This document shows, piece by piece, positions 33,951 to 43,273 of a stretch of 64,000 bases of DNA. Position numbers and translations under genes: made by a program. Below the pieces are notes generated by a model, which made no database searches, was not told the origin of the DNA, and was given only the letters and a program-made list of their open reading frames with translations. Within the stretch, counting starts at the first letter, position 1; each line of letters starts with the position of its first letter. Source of the DNA: Lasiosphaeris hirsuta (taxonomy: Eukaryota > Ascomycota > Sordariomycetes > Sordariales > Lasiosphaeriaceae); assembly GCA_030549175.1 (NCBI GenBank), contig JAUKUA010000001.1, forward strand, positions 8,060,001-8,124,000. Reading direction: 5' to 3'.

Positions 33951-35681
33951 TCATACGGGCGGCACACAACCCCAGCTTGTAGCAGCACTTTTCCCTGAAA
34001 AGGCGTCGATCAAGGCTACCACGCTAGAATACACGCCCAACACGCACGTGGTCAGGGCTCCCAAGAAATAGATGGTGTTCCAAGTGTTCAAAACCGGCCG
34101 TTTCAGAAAGGCCCGACGGAAACGTTTGAAGCCTCTGTCCTTGTAGGAATAGGTCCTGGTCTCGGGGTCAAATCGCTCTTCCCCTTCCACCATGGCGTCT
34201 CGTTTGATGGTATAACCCAGGGCGATCAGAGCAGGAAAGGTAAAGGTGAAGGACAGGATGAAGGCCGCCCCGATGAACCCGCTGACAAAGCTAAACATGG
34301 GAACAGTTGCGCAGATGATAAAGGCGAGAGCCCAGTAGATGGGAGTCAAGACAGCCCAGTAGACTCGGCCCCGTGTGGAGGTGAGATCGGGGAAGCGGAA
34401 GAATTCTTGGAGGATGTCAATGTAGAAAAGCTTGAGTCCGACATTGGCAAACAAGGTTCCCACAACAAGGTAGGCGCCGATGCTGAGAGCGTTCGCCACG
34501 GTTTGCCAGAGGTATGGAGAGAGGCCCTGCATTGCGGGGTTGAGAGCGAACTGGCCCTGGAAGGAATACATAAAAAGGCCAAAGGCAACGTAGAGAATGT
34601 AGATGAAGAGCTCGGCGCAGACCAGAGCCTTCCAGAAGTCCCTCGGCTGCCGCATCTCGGCCATGAAGGCAACAAAGAGCATGCAGCCCCCGTAGGCGAA
34701 GACGGCCTGGAGCAGACCGTTGAGGGTGCCGACGAAGCCCAAACCGCCGCTGGCGTATCCGTCGGGCGGGAAGCCGGCGAATTTGGCGATGGGCCCGGGG
34801 CCGAAATCCGGCCCGTATTGTGCCATGGTGGCGACAAAGTTGGGCGGACTGCTGACGACGACGACGACGCACAGGAGCATGATGAAGCAGTTGAGACCGA
34901 CGGCGCCAAACGCCAGCCACGAGAACCTGCGGAGGGTCCGGACCTGCCCCAGGATGCTCCCAGCCGCGGCGAATACGGCCAGGCAGGCAACGAAACAAAC
35001 GCCTTGGCCGCCGCCGGGACCCCGCGACATTTGAGACAGGGATTGGCCCATCAACAGGATGATGATGGATACCGTGAGGATGATTTGAAGGCTCTGGCAG
35101 ATGTTGACCAGGCGCCGCGGTAGCCGACCAAACAGCCTCATGAAGAAATCCCCGTATTCTCGCAGCGGGTAGCGGTCTGAGTCGAGACCAAGATAGGCCT
35201 TCCAGATGATCCATCCAGAGTATGTCGAAAGCACGCCGAACACGGTGAAGATGGCGATGCCGGGGCCGTAGCCCATTTGGGCAAAGGCCCATGGGGTGGA
35301 GAAGGGACCAAAGACATCAGCTGTGATGAGGTAGAAGATGGCACCCCAGCCGGCGGTCCGCATAGACCGTCCCGTATCATGCTGCTGCTGCTGCTGTTGT
35401 TGCGGCTGCGGGAGGGCCGTGGCATCAGGGGCGCCGAGCGGCCCTTTCTCGCCAGAAGGAGCTTGGTGGCTCTCGTCTCGACGGGTAGCCTTGGCCCAGT
35501 ACACGTATTCCTCAAACGAGGCCGGACGGCTACGGAGATGGTCCTTGTGGTGGTTGCCATCGCGAGAGGGCTCAATGGTGGGAGCTGGTGATGTGGTGGG
35601 GGAAACAATACCCATGATGCGAGAGGCGACGTCTTTGGTCAAGCTACAAGCGGAGCATGTGTTGAAGATGTCTTGATGCAT
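33951..35681 (-). CDS. AAAP-family amino-acid transporter
   Basis: A single exon of up to 576 residues. A hydrophilic N-terminus of about 110 residues contains a glutamine tract encoded by CAG/CAA repeats (QPQQQQQQQ). About eleven membrane segments follow from TAGWGAIFYLITADVFG onward, including GPFSTPWAFAQMGYGPG, GWIIWKAYLGLDSDRYPL and LQAVFAYGGCMLFVAFMAEM, matching the fungal Aa_trans (AAAP) family. It should carry neutral amino acids, proton-coupled, across the plasma or vacuolar membrane. The first ATG (35681) gives a Cys-containing leader; the ATG at 35615 (MGIVSPTTSPAPT) is a plausible alternative start. A 20-bp (AT)10 microsatellite lies just upstream. Confidence 0.88.
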   Translation of the reverse strand: MHQDIFNTCSACSLTKDVASRIMGIVSPTTSPAPTIEPSRDGNHHKDHLRSRPASFEEYVYWAKATRRDESHQAPSGEKGPLGAPDATALPQPQQQQQQQHDTGRSMRTAGWGAIFYLITADVFGPFSTPWAFAQMGYGPGIAIFTVFGVLSTYSGWIIWKAYLGLDSDRYPLREYGDFFMRLFGRLPRRLVNICQSLQIILTVSIIILLMGQSLSQMSRGPGGGQGVCFVACLAVFAAAGSILGQVRTLRRFSWLAFGAVGLNCFIMLLCVVVVVSSPPNFVATMAQYGPDFGPGPIAKFAGFPPDGYASGGLGFVGTLNGLLQAVFAYGGCMLFVAFMAEMRQPRDFWKALVCAELFIYILYVAFGLFMYSFQGQFALNPAMQGLSPYLWQTVANALSIGAYLVVGTLFANVGLKLFYIDILQEFFRFPDLTSTRGRVYWAVLTPIYWALAFIICATVPMFSFVSGFIGAAFILSFTFTFPALIALGYTIKRDAMVEGEERFDPETRTYSYKDRGFKRFRRAFLKRPVLNTWNTIYFLGALTTCVLGVYSSVVALIDAFSGKSAATSWGCVPPV

Positions 35682-35714
35682 CCATGCTGCTTCATGCTGG
35701 GAGCATATATGGAG

Positions 35715-35734
35715 ATATATATATATATATATAT
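35715..35734. repeat. (AT)10 microsatellite
   Basis: Ten AT dinucleotides in the promoter of the AAAP transporter, 34 bases upstream of its first ATG. Confidence 0.9.
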
Positions 35735-36171
35735 CTATCTATATTATAGAGGTGTGCCGGTGTTCAACCAATGGTGAATACCTTTTTTCTTGTCTGCTCT
35801 TAGCGGCAGCCTATAAGCTGAATATTGGTTGAATCTTGGGACGCATACGACCGCAGCTCCCTATGAATTCGATGCGCCAGAGCCGCCAGGTCGGCACTTT
35901 GTCGTGTGGCGTCGTCCGGACTCGGCCGTGCTTTTATAGGTTGGCGTCGTCCTCGGTGTGCGGATATGGCTGGTATGTGCATGGGAGAGATTCGAGAATA
36001 TAAAGAAAAACGGCGGTCCGCGCGAACCGCGCGCAGCGGCATAGCCTGGTGTGTGCCGTGGCTTTTTCGCCAAGGATTTCGGACCACTACTGAACTGAGG
36101 GAGGAACGCAGCGGGGGCGGGGAAGGGGCATGCACAGTGGTCGTGTTAGTGTCGTGCTCACCGGGACCGTC

Positions 36172-36307
36172 TAAATCTCAGGCCTGATTGGCCGCACGGA
36201 TTAGAGCTTGCTTTTCTGCTTGTTCCCACACAAGGATCCAATCAAATGCAAATAGATGCCGGTTGGCGTGGTCTTACCGAGGCGTCTTAAATCTCGGGCT
36301 TCATTGG
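36172..36307. repeat. Two copies of a dispersed CCAAT/GAGATTTA repeat (minus orientation)
   Basis: Copies at 36172-36191 and 36288-36307 read, on the minus strand, CCAATCAGGCCTGAGATTTA and CCAATGAAGCCCGAGATTTA. Similarity extends about 20 bases further, through a CCCGGTGAG/CCTCGGTAAG block. Three more copies are at 41959-42132. They lie between the divergent AAAP transporter and amidase genes. Confidence 0.75.
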
Positions 36308-36505
36308 CTGTATGGACCAGCAGCTGGGAATGGTGTTGCGTCGTCTCGAGGTAAGTAAAAAAAAGTGCGAGATCTGCCACTTGTCTAACTCTAACAGGGC
36401 TGGGGTTATACCAAGGGAGGGCACGACACGCCCGGGATTTGGGCCATGTTCTCTTTCCGGTCTCCATGGGATGGGGTTTCGGGCCGGATAATTGTATTGC
36501 CCCCA

Positions 36506-36540
36506 TTGGCTTGCCCCGTTGGCTTGCCCCGTTGGCTTGC
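36506..36540. repeat. 13-bp tandem repeat upstream of the amidase
   Basis: Units TTGGCTTGCCCCG, TTGGCTTGCCCCG and a partial third copy, about 80-110 bases upstream of the amidase ATG at 36618. Confidence 0.7.
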
Positions 36541-36617
36541 TTGCGTGAACAACTCCTTCCACGATTTCCCCCAGTTTTCCAAGGTGCCACGAGCCACTCC
36601 GTCCGTGGCAGGCCAAG

Positions 36618-39199
36618 ATGCAGCTGCTCGTCTACCTACCGTCAATCGCGTCATTGCTTTTCTGCCTCAACCATTTGTTACCACCCGTCATCAAAAGCTG
36701 GGTTCCATTCAGTCCATTCGGTCCATCGCATGCATCGGCCCCGTGGCAGGACGTTGCGGCTGAAAAGCGCCGGCGAGACATGGCCAAAATCCCTTCCGAG
36801 TGGAGGCTACCGCAAAAAGTCATCGACGAGGCAGGGCAGCGGCGGAGCGTCGCCGACGAATTCATCGAGAGCCTTCTCGATCCCGATTCGAGATTCCTCA
36901 CCGGCCTCGAGGTACCAGCGCTAATGGAAATGACAGCCAACGGCTCCTTGACAGCAGTCCGCCTTACGACAGCCTTCTGCAAGCGCGCCGCATACGCCCA
37001 CCAGCTGGTAGGAAAAACCTGTACCCTCCGCGCCCCGTGCTAAGCCCCCCATCTCTCAATCTCTAGAACCACAACCTGTTAGAGATCGGTTTCGATAGCG
37101 CCATTGAGCAGGCCAAGAGCTTGGATGTCTTTAGGGAAGTCCACCACCGTCCGGCAGGCCCGCTGCACGGTCTTCCCATCACCATGAAGGACCAGTTTCA
37201 CGTCAAAGGGATGGACACGACCATGGGATATGTCGGCTGGATCGACAGCTTTGAAGGAAATAAGTCATCTGAGCGGAAGCACCGCGACGAGAGCGAGATT
37301 GTTCGAAAGCTCCGGTCTCTAGGCGCCATTGTCATCGCAAAGACCACTTTGGTGCAGAGTTTATGGGCAAGTCAAGAGAAGAAGCTGCCGTTTCCCAAAC
37401 TCGAACATGCTAACCGCGTCAAAAAACAAAAAAGTTTGGTGAAACTAACAACAATATTTTGGGATACCACTGGAATCCCAGAAATCAGCAACTCTCCTCT
37501 GGGGGAAGCTCGGGGGGTCTGCACTATTCAATTTGGTTCCATACATTTTCCAAGGCTGCATCCGTGGACGAGAGCTAACTTATGGCGTGCTGGCAAATAT
37601 CTACAGGCGAAGGTGCAATGCAAGCATTGAGAGGCAGCGCGCTGGGCTTCGGAAGTGATATCGGTTAGTTGCAGAGCCCGTCGTCTATGCATTACCCGCC
37701 CTTTTGTCGTGCTCATGCGTCGGTAGGTGGATCTGTTTCCATGCCAGCCGCGTTCAATGGCGTTTTCAGTATCAAGCCTTCGGTCGGTAGACTGCCAACC
37801 TTGGACATGCCCAACTCGGTGAGTATGCCAGATTCTAAGAGTCGCCGTTTTTGTAACTTACCGATTGCGCTGTCGCCCGGTCAAATCAACATCCCGACCG
37901 TTGCTGGGATATTGGGGCCTTCGATCGCGTCGCTGAGGTACACCATGGAAGCGCTCCTGTTTAGTGAACCTTGGCTCACCGACCCGGCTGTTTTACCTAT
38001 CCCTTGGAGGAAGTCGCTTGAAGCCGATTGTGTGGGGAAACTCTCCTTCGCCTTTATGGACTTTGACGGAGTCGTAAGACCGCACCCTCCAATCACACGG
38101 GCTCTAAACATGGTAAAGGACGCATTGCAAGCAGCTGGCCACGAGGTCTGTAGCCATTCCACCACACTCTTACAAAGCAGACCCGTGATGAAGCTGACGT
38201 TTTGCCGCCCCAGGTCATCCCCTGGGACGGCCCATCTCATGCGCAGGCATTAGCAATCCATGTCAGGACTCCCCGGAAAAGGCACTTGAGAAATAGTGGT
38301 TGTGGATTGGCTAATCATGAATCAGGCGGCCATCACCTCGGCAGATGGTAGTTATGATGTTTTCGAGCAGCTCAAGCTCTCTGGGGAGCCGTTGATACCG
38401 CAGCTCGCCCCTGACTTCCCTGGATCAAAACCAGGCCCTGTGAAAAATGCGATCGAGGTCGAAGAGGTAGTTCTCAAATTGAAGAAGTACAGGGTTGACT
38501 ATCGCAACTATTGGCTATCGACAGCGAATTGCACAATGACTGGCAAGTCAAACTCGGTCTCTAAATTTGGACCTTGCCAATCTTTGCTTACCTCATCTGG
38601 ATTCCTAGGGCGTCCTATCGATGCCGTCATTCTCCCCGTCGTTCCCTCGGCAGCTGTGATACCCGGAAAGCTATTCCACTATGGTAGGGATCTGCTCCTC
38701 CCCGTTTACATTTGCTCGTTCAGATCCGGGGGCATAAAATACTAGCAGCTGCTAACGTTTTGCACAAGATTACATTGCCTCAGCAAACGTCGTCGATTAT
38801 ACCACGTTGGTTGTCCCCGTAACCCGCGCGGATCGCTCCATCGACATCCCCGATCCAAATTACGTCCCCGTGGGGGAGGTGGACAAGAAAAACTGGGAAG
38901 CTTGTCCGTACCCCCCCCTCCCTCCCCCCTCTCCCTCCCCCCCTCTCCCTCCCCCCCTCTCCCTCCCCCCCCTCTCCCTCCCCCCCTTTCCCCTCCCCCT
39001 TTCCCCTCCCCCTTTCCCCTAAACATTCACACAGCCCTTTGTAAAGGGAGAAACTAAGATTGGATACAAAGATGACGCGGGAATTTATCATGGTGCTCCG
39101 GCTGCAGTCCAGGTTCTGGGTGGCCGGCTAGAGGAAGAGAAACTCTTGGCTATTGGCCAAGTCGTCACTGAGGCACTGAAGAAATATTACAATTTTTGA
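36618..39199 (+). CDS. Amidase-signature hydrolase (acetamidase/fatty-acid amidase type)
   Basis: Exons inferred: 36618-37007, 37067-37366, 37435-37516, 37607-37663, 37727-38145, 38214-38261, 38326-38542, 38609-38683, from 38769, and a last exon to 39199. The Ser-cisSer-Lys triad is complete: Lys171 in ITMKDQF, cis-Ser in SSGGSSGGEG (split by intron 3), and the nucleophile in FGSDIGGSV (split by intron 4). Later landmarks are AAFNGVFSIKPSVGRLP, ADG..DVFEQLKLSGEPLIP, GRPIDAVILPVVPSAAVIPG and YHGAPAAVQVLGGRLEEEKLLAI. Introns 2 and 7 start GCAAGT, i.e. GC-AG. After MPNS a GTGAGT has no usable acceptor and about 20 extra in-frame residues are read. The exon 9 to 10 junction spans a polypyrimidine array, and I could not find a GT donor that keeps phase. 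The gene may therefore be marginally functional. A start-proximal hydrophobic segment could be a membrane anchor. Confidence 0.78.
38909..39020. repeat. Polypyrimidine (CCCCCCTCTCCCT)n tract in amidase intron
   Basis: More than 100 bases of pure C/T on the plus strand, built from repeats of CCCTCTCCCTCCCC and then CCCTTTCCCCT. It occupies the last intron of the amidase, ending before CACACAG, the likely acceptor. Confidence 0.85.
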
Positions 39200-39595
39200 G
39201 CGGGGTGCATCCCTAGATGCGAGGACTGCGAGGACTGCAAGGATTGCAAGGACTCAAGTATCGCTACCACTTTCCTAGGTGTTTCGACGTTAGCATTGCA
39301 AAGTACACATTGCGGCCACACATGGAGAAGTTAGGTGTCAAGCGAGCGAAGCATCGGCGGCGTGAACAGGCGATCGAATAAATGGCAAGAAACCCCCTCA
39401 TCTCCTTATCTCAACCGATAGTGCCGCTCGGCGATGTCTCAGTTGTTACCCCACATCTCTGCCCAACGAAGACCATGGATGTGACAGCCCATCATACCAA
39501 TGACCACTTTGGCCCAATGGGTGTGTTCCCCCTTCCGCGGGTTCTCTGTCCAATAACCATGTCGAAATCCAGCCGCCTCGGGCTCCCCAAGAAGG

Positions 39596-39601
39596 TATAA
39601 A
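39596..39601 (+). promoter_or_regulatory. Candidate TATA box for the TauD-like gene
   Basis: TATAAA lies about 180 bases upstream of the ATG at 39782, followed by a C/T-rich stretch (39660-39750) suitable for a transcription start and leader. Confidence 0.45.
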
Positions 39602-39781
39602 TGAGGCTCTGGTCTAAGGACTTGGAACACGAGGCTCTGATCCTCGGGCAGCTGGCTTGCCGCTCCTCTTTCAGCAACTTGAACCGTCCGTTTTCACTCT
39701 AGGATTCCTCACAAGACCTACTTCTCCCTCCTTGTTTTCCCTGGAACTCAGTACTGTAGCTCGCACTCGGAAAGCACCAAC

Positions 39782-41590
39782 ATGGCTTCAGTCCCATCCG
39801 TCCTCGGGCTCACGCCGCTGGGTGCCGCAATCATCCGGCCCACGGCCATCGGCGCCGGCCTCCCCGTGAACACCGGCATCTCGCCACCGGCTAACCAGGG
39901 TCCGGTTCAGAAAGGGCCAGCTGCGCATGAACCAGCTCAGTACTACTCGCCCAGGATCCGCGAGAAGTTCGATGTCCAGATTACCACCAACCTTTCTACC
40001 TCGGTCGAAAACACCAAATACGCCGACATTAGCTACGCATTTGACGAGCGGGCATACGCCAAGCGCACCCAGGCCCGCCTCCAGGCTGGCGGCCTCCTCA
40101 CCACGCTACCCCACGGTTGGCCCAAGGTGCTCCGCGGCCCACTGGTGTGGACCGGTTCCGACTTCCCGGACCAGTCTGTCTTCTGCTATGACTTGACGGA
40201 CCAGGACAAGGAGGAGATCACGGCCGCTCTGGCACACTTCAAGACTCTCGAGAAGGACGGCAAGGATGCAAACCGCGAGTCGTTCCCACTGCCCGGCCTC
40301 CAAAAGAAGCTGCTCCGGATTCGGGACGATGTCTACCAGGGGCGCGGGTTTGCCACCCTCCGGGGCCTCGACGTACACGCCTTCAGCGACGTTGATCTCT
40401 TGACCGTATACCTGGGCCTGTCCAGCTACGTGGCCGAGGTCCGTGGCAAGCAAAACCACAAGGGCTCGATGTTGAGTGCGTTTTACCTCTTTCTTTGCCC
40501 TCCCTCCCCCCCCCATTTTTTTTTTTTTTTTTTTCCCCATCCGGCGCCGAGGTTTTGCTTGCTGCGCGTCGGCTATGCTAATGGGACGATGGTGACTGCC
40601 AGTCCACGTCGTAAACACCACCGAGGCTATACGAACCGAAAATGCCACGGTCGAAATGGTGAAGACCTTCTGTTCCCCCACCCACACCCACAATGAAACT
40701 CGAAAAGCCTAGCTCACAATGCTTCGCCCCAGCCCTTCCACACCGACCTCGTCTGCGACGTCGTGTCCACCCTCACCAAATCCTGCGGAGGGAGCGGCGG
40801 TTCAGCGATCGTCGCCTCGGCCTGGACCGTGTACAACGAGCTGGCCGCGACGCGGCCCGACCTGATCCACGTGCTAGCCGAGCCCAACTGGCCGTTTGAC
40901 ACGTAACGCATCCCCCCTCCCCCTTCCCCCTTCCCCATTCCCCCTCCCCCTTCCCCCTCCCCCCTCTACAACCTAACCTACGCTCACAGATTCATGCGCG
41001 ACCCCCCCTTCTACAACCGCGCTCTGCTCTACCTACAGGACGGCAAAGTCATCACCAACTTCTCGCGGCGCTGCCTAGTCGGCCACGCAGCGACGGGCCC
41101 GCGCACGCCGGGCATCCCGGGGTTGACTGAGGCGCAGGCCGAGGCGCTGGACGCGCTGCACGCCATCGGGCGGCGCCACGAGCTACGGACGGCGATGCGG
41201 GCCGGCGACGTGCGCTTCGTCAACAACATGGGCCTGATGCACCGGCGCAACCCGTACCAGGATGATGAAGAGATGGGGCTCGACCAGCGCCGGCACCTCC
41301 TGCGCTTGTGGCTGCATAACCCCGAATCGTGCTGGGCCATGCCCGCGCCGTTGCGGCTTGCGTGGGAGCGCATCTTCCGCGACCCGGAGAGGGATGGGCG
41401 CTGGGATCTGGTCCGCGTGGATGAGGAGGGGAGGATGTGGGATAAGCCGGTTTGGAAGGAGGTCGGGCATGAGGAGGAGGATAGCTATCGTGTGCGCGGG
41501 TCGGTGACGATGCCTCCTGGCGGCATTCGTACAGCGGCCGATGAGGATAGTACTTCTACCACTTCTACTACTTCTACTGCTTGTGATTAA
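39782..41590 (+). CDS. TauD/TfdA-type 2-oxoglutarate dioxygenase
   Basis: Predicted 506 residues from exons 39782-40475, 40603-40658, 40733-40902 and 40990-41590; all junctions are phase-consistent. The iron-binding HxD is in PFHTDLVCDVV (His253, Asp255), directly at the start of exon 3. The distal histidine is in GLMHRRNPYQD, and the co-substrate arginine is in RRHLLRLWLHNP. The order RGFATLRGLDV, IVASAWTVYNELAATRPDLIHVLAEPNWPF and FYNRALLYLQDGKVITNFSRR fits fungal TauD-like enzymes, which oxidise small acids or amines in the cytosol. The protein ends in a Thr/Ser-rich tail. Intron 1 contains a C run followed by about 18 T; intron 3 is mostly CCCCCTT repeats. It follows the amidase by 580 bp in the same direction, so a shared catabolic role is possible but unproven. 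Confidence 0.84.
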
Positions 41591-42700
41591 AACCAAGTTG
41601 TGGTGGTTTATATATGAGGATGAGGATGATGATGGGTTTTTTGGGCATAGCAGCAGCTGGAGAGGACGGAAAAGACGGGAATGAGATATGTAAGAGATGG
41701 AAAACAGTTGCAACCATCCGATCTTTTGTTTCTTTGTGTGGCATGTTTTTGTGTGAATTCTCCCAAGCCCAAAATTCACATGGTGAAAAAGGGAAACCTG
41801 GGGAAAGGGAACGTGGGGGATTAGGAGCCTGGGGCTCCATGGGCTCGGGACTCGGGGCTTGGGGCTCGGGGCTCGGGGGCGCTGCTGCAACTCCCGACAT
41901 CGGCTAGCACATCACAGACTCCGATCCGAATACCAGTCCATACAACCAATCCATACAACCAATCAGCCTCAAGATTTACAGCGTGCCGGTGAAAGCATGG
42001 CCATGCATGCCTGATGTGAATTTATTGGACCCAAGTCCCAACAGCGTGGTGTACCACACCTGCAGTGCTGATGCAGCTGTGTGCGGCCAATCGGTCTCGA
42101 GATTTACCACAACCAATCAACCTCGAGATTTAAAATGCCCCGGTAAGTCAGGTACCGCATGGCATGGGCATCGAGTTATCAGACCCGAACCATGCCGGCA
42201 GCGCTAACTGCAGGGCTGCATGCAGAGAAAACGACCGAGAAGTTTCCCCAGAACCACCGAGCTCTGCTACCTGGCATCAAAGAGCCGCAGCGCAGTCAAC
42301 ACCATAGTGTAGAGGCTCCGTCACCGCCACAATTTAGGGCGAGACGATACCAGTGGGTGCCCAACAGAGAAGCCAACCAGGCCCAAGTTTTATCTTGTCG
42401 GCCGGCCACTTTCTCGGAGGGCTAACGAATCAGACATGTTTTTTTATCAAGTGCTGGTGGCATTTACGACTGCAAAGTCGGCAGCATGGGTTAACTAGCA
42501 GAGTATAGCAGGGACGAGCAGAAGGATCCCAGATTCCGGGGGGGAGGAGTACCTTGTTAAAATAGGGACAGGCCGTCCGGTTCTCTACATGATCACACAT
42601 ATGTATGTGTTCCAGCATCTGAAACCCACACCAGAAATCAAATTCGCCACGCATATCGGAAATCGCCACTCTCTAACGTATACCTTATCGGGAAACCACC
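41591..42700. other. Intergenic region with short repeats
   Basis: No gene supported. It contains a degenerate GGGCTCGGGGCTT array at about 41837-41880 and three copies of the CCAAT/GAGATTTA repeat (41959-42132). Confidence 0.45.
41959..42132. repeat. Three copies of the dispersed CCAAT/GAGATTTA repeat (plus orientation)
   Basis: Copies at 41959-41978 (CCAATCAGCCTCAAGATTTA), 42087-42106 (CCAATCGGTCTCGAGATTTA) and 42113-42132 (CCAATCAACCTCGAGATTTA). The first and third continue into a GCCGGTGAAAG/CCCCGGTAAG block, as do the copies at 36.2 kb. Confidence 0.75.
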
Positions 42701-43155
42701 ATGAACAATCCCGCCACTCCGGCCTCCAATAGCTCCAACAGCCCCAGCACCACCCATGTCTTGACAGGGCCAGCTGAGCAGTCCGCAAAGCACGCCGGCG
42801 GATACACAGCGCTGATTAGCTGCAATGGTGAGGGTAGACTGCACCAGGCCATATGTGGTGTGCTTCCTCCCGCTGATGCGCCCTCGTTTCGAATGTAGGA
42901 TCGCCCGGGTCGATGCGTGGTTTGACAGTCGGGAGTCCCAAGACCTCTTCAACCCAGGTGGCGGCGCGCCCAGCCACTGGAACCAATCGTTCGCAAGTCA
43001 GCAGCAGCTCCGGAAGAACCAGTTCAACCTCGGCGCCCCCCCCATTCCAGCCCAAGGAATGGTCAGCGCTACAAAACCCTGCCCTGATGGATGATCTCCT
43101 GCGGGGCGTTGGTGCATGGATAGGCGATGCGGAGGAAAAGAAGAGAAGAGGCTGA
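42701..43155 (+). CDS. Small Ser/Thr/Pro-rich hypothetical protein
   Basis: Predicted 127 residues from exons 42701-42827 and 42899-43155 (intron GTGAGG...TGTAG, 71 nt, CTGAT branch, phase 1). Joining gives one open frame from ATG to TGA. The N-terminal 110 residues are low complexity (Asn/Ser/Thr/Pro). The C-terminus is acidic and amphipathic (LMDDLLRGVGAWIGDAEEKKRR) and may be a helix. No known family. It is convergent with the Zn2Cys6 gene, only about 120 bases apart. It could be spurious. Confidence 0.42.
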
Positions 43156-43273
43156 AGAAAACAAACCAAGGTAGTTCATTCAAATTGGATATCCCAAGAT
43201 AGTAGACGGTATTATAGAGAAATACGCAATCCAAAAGTGGCCAGCCAAGTGCAAACGGGAAGACATGCCCGTC

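Noticed and set aside
39001..39022. Telomere-like or G-quadruplex-type repeat in the amidase intron
   Set aside because: The units are CCCCTTTCC, not CCCTAA, and are interrupted; a simple polypyrimidine expansion explains them.
29341..42132. Secondary-metabolite gene cluster
   Set aside because: No polyketide synthase, NRPS, terpene cyclase or prenyltransferase is visible; the enzymes are common accessory types.
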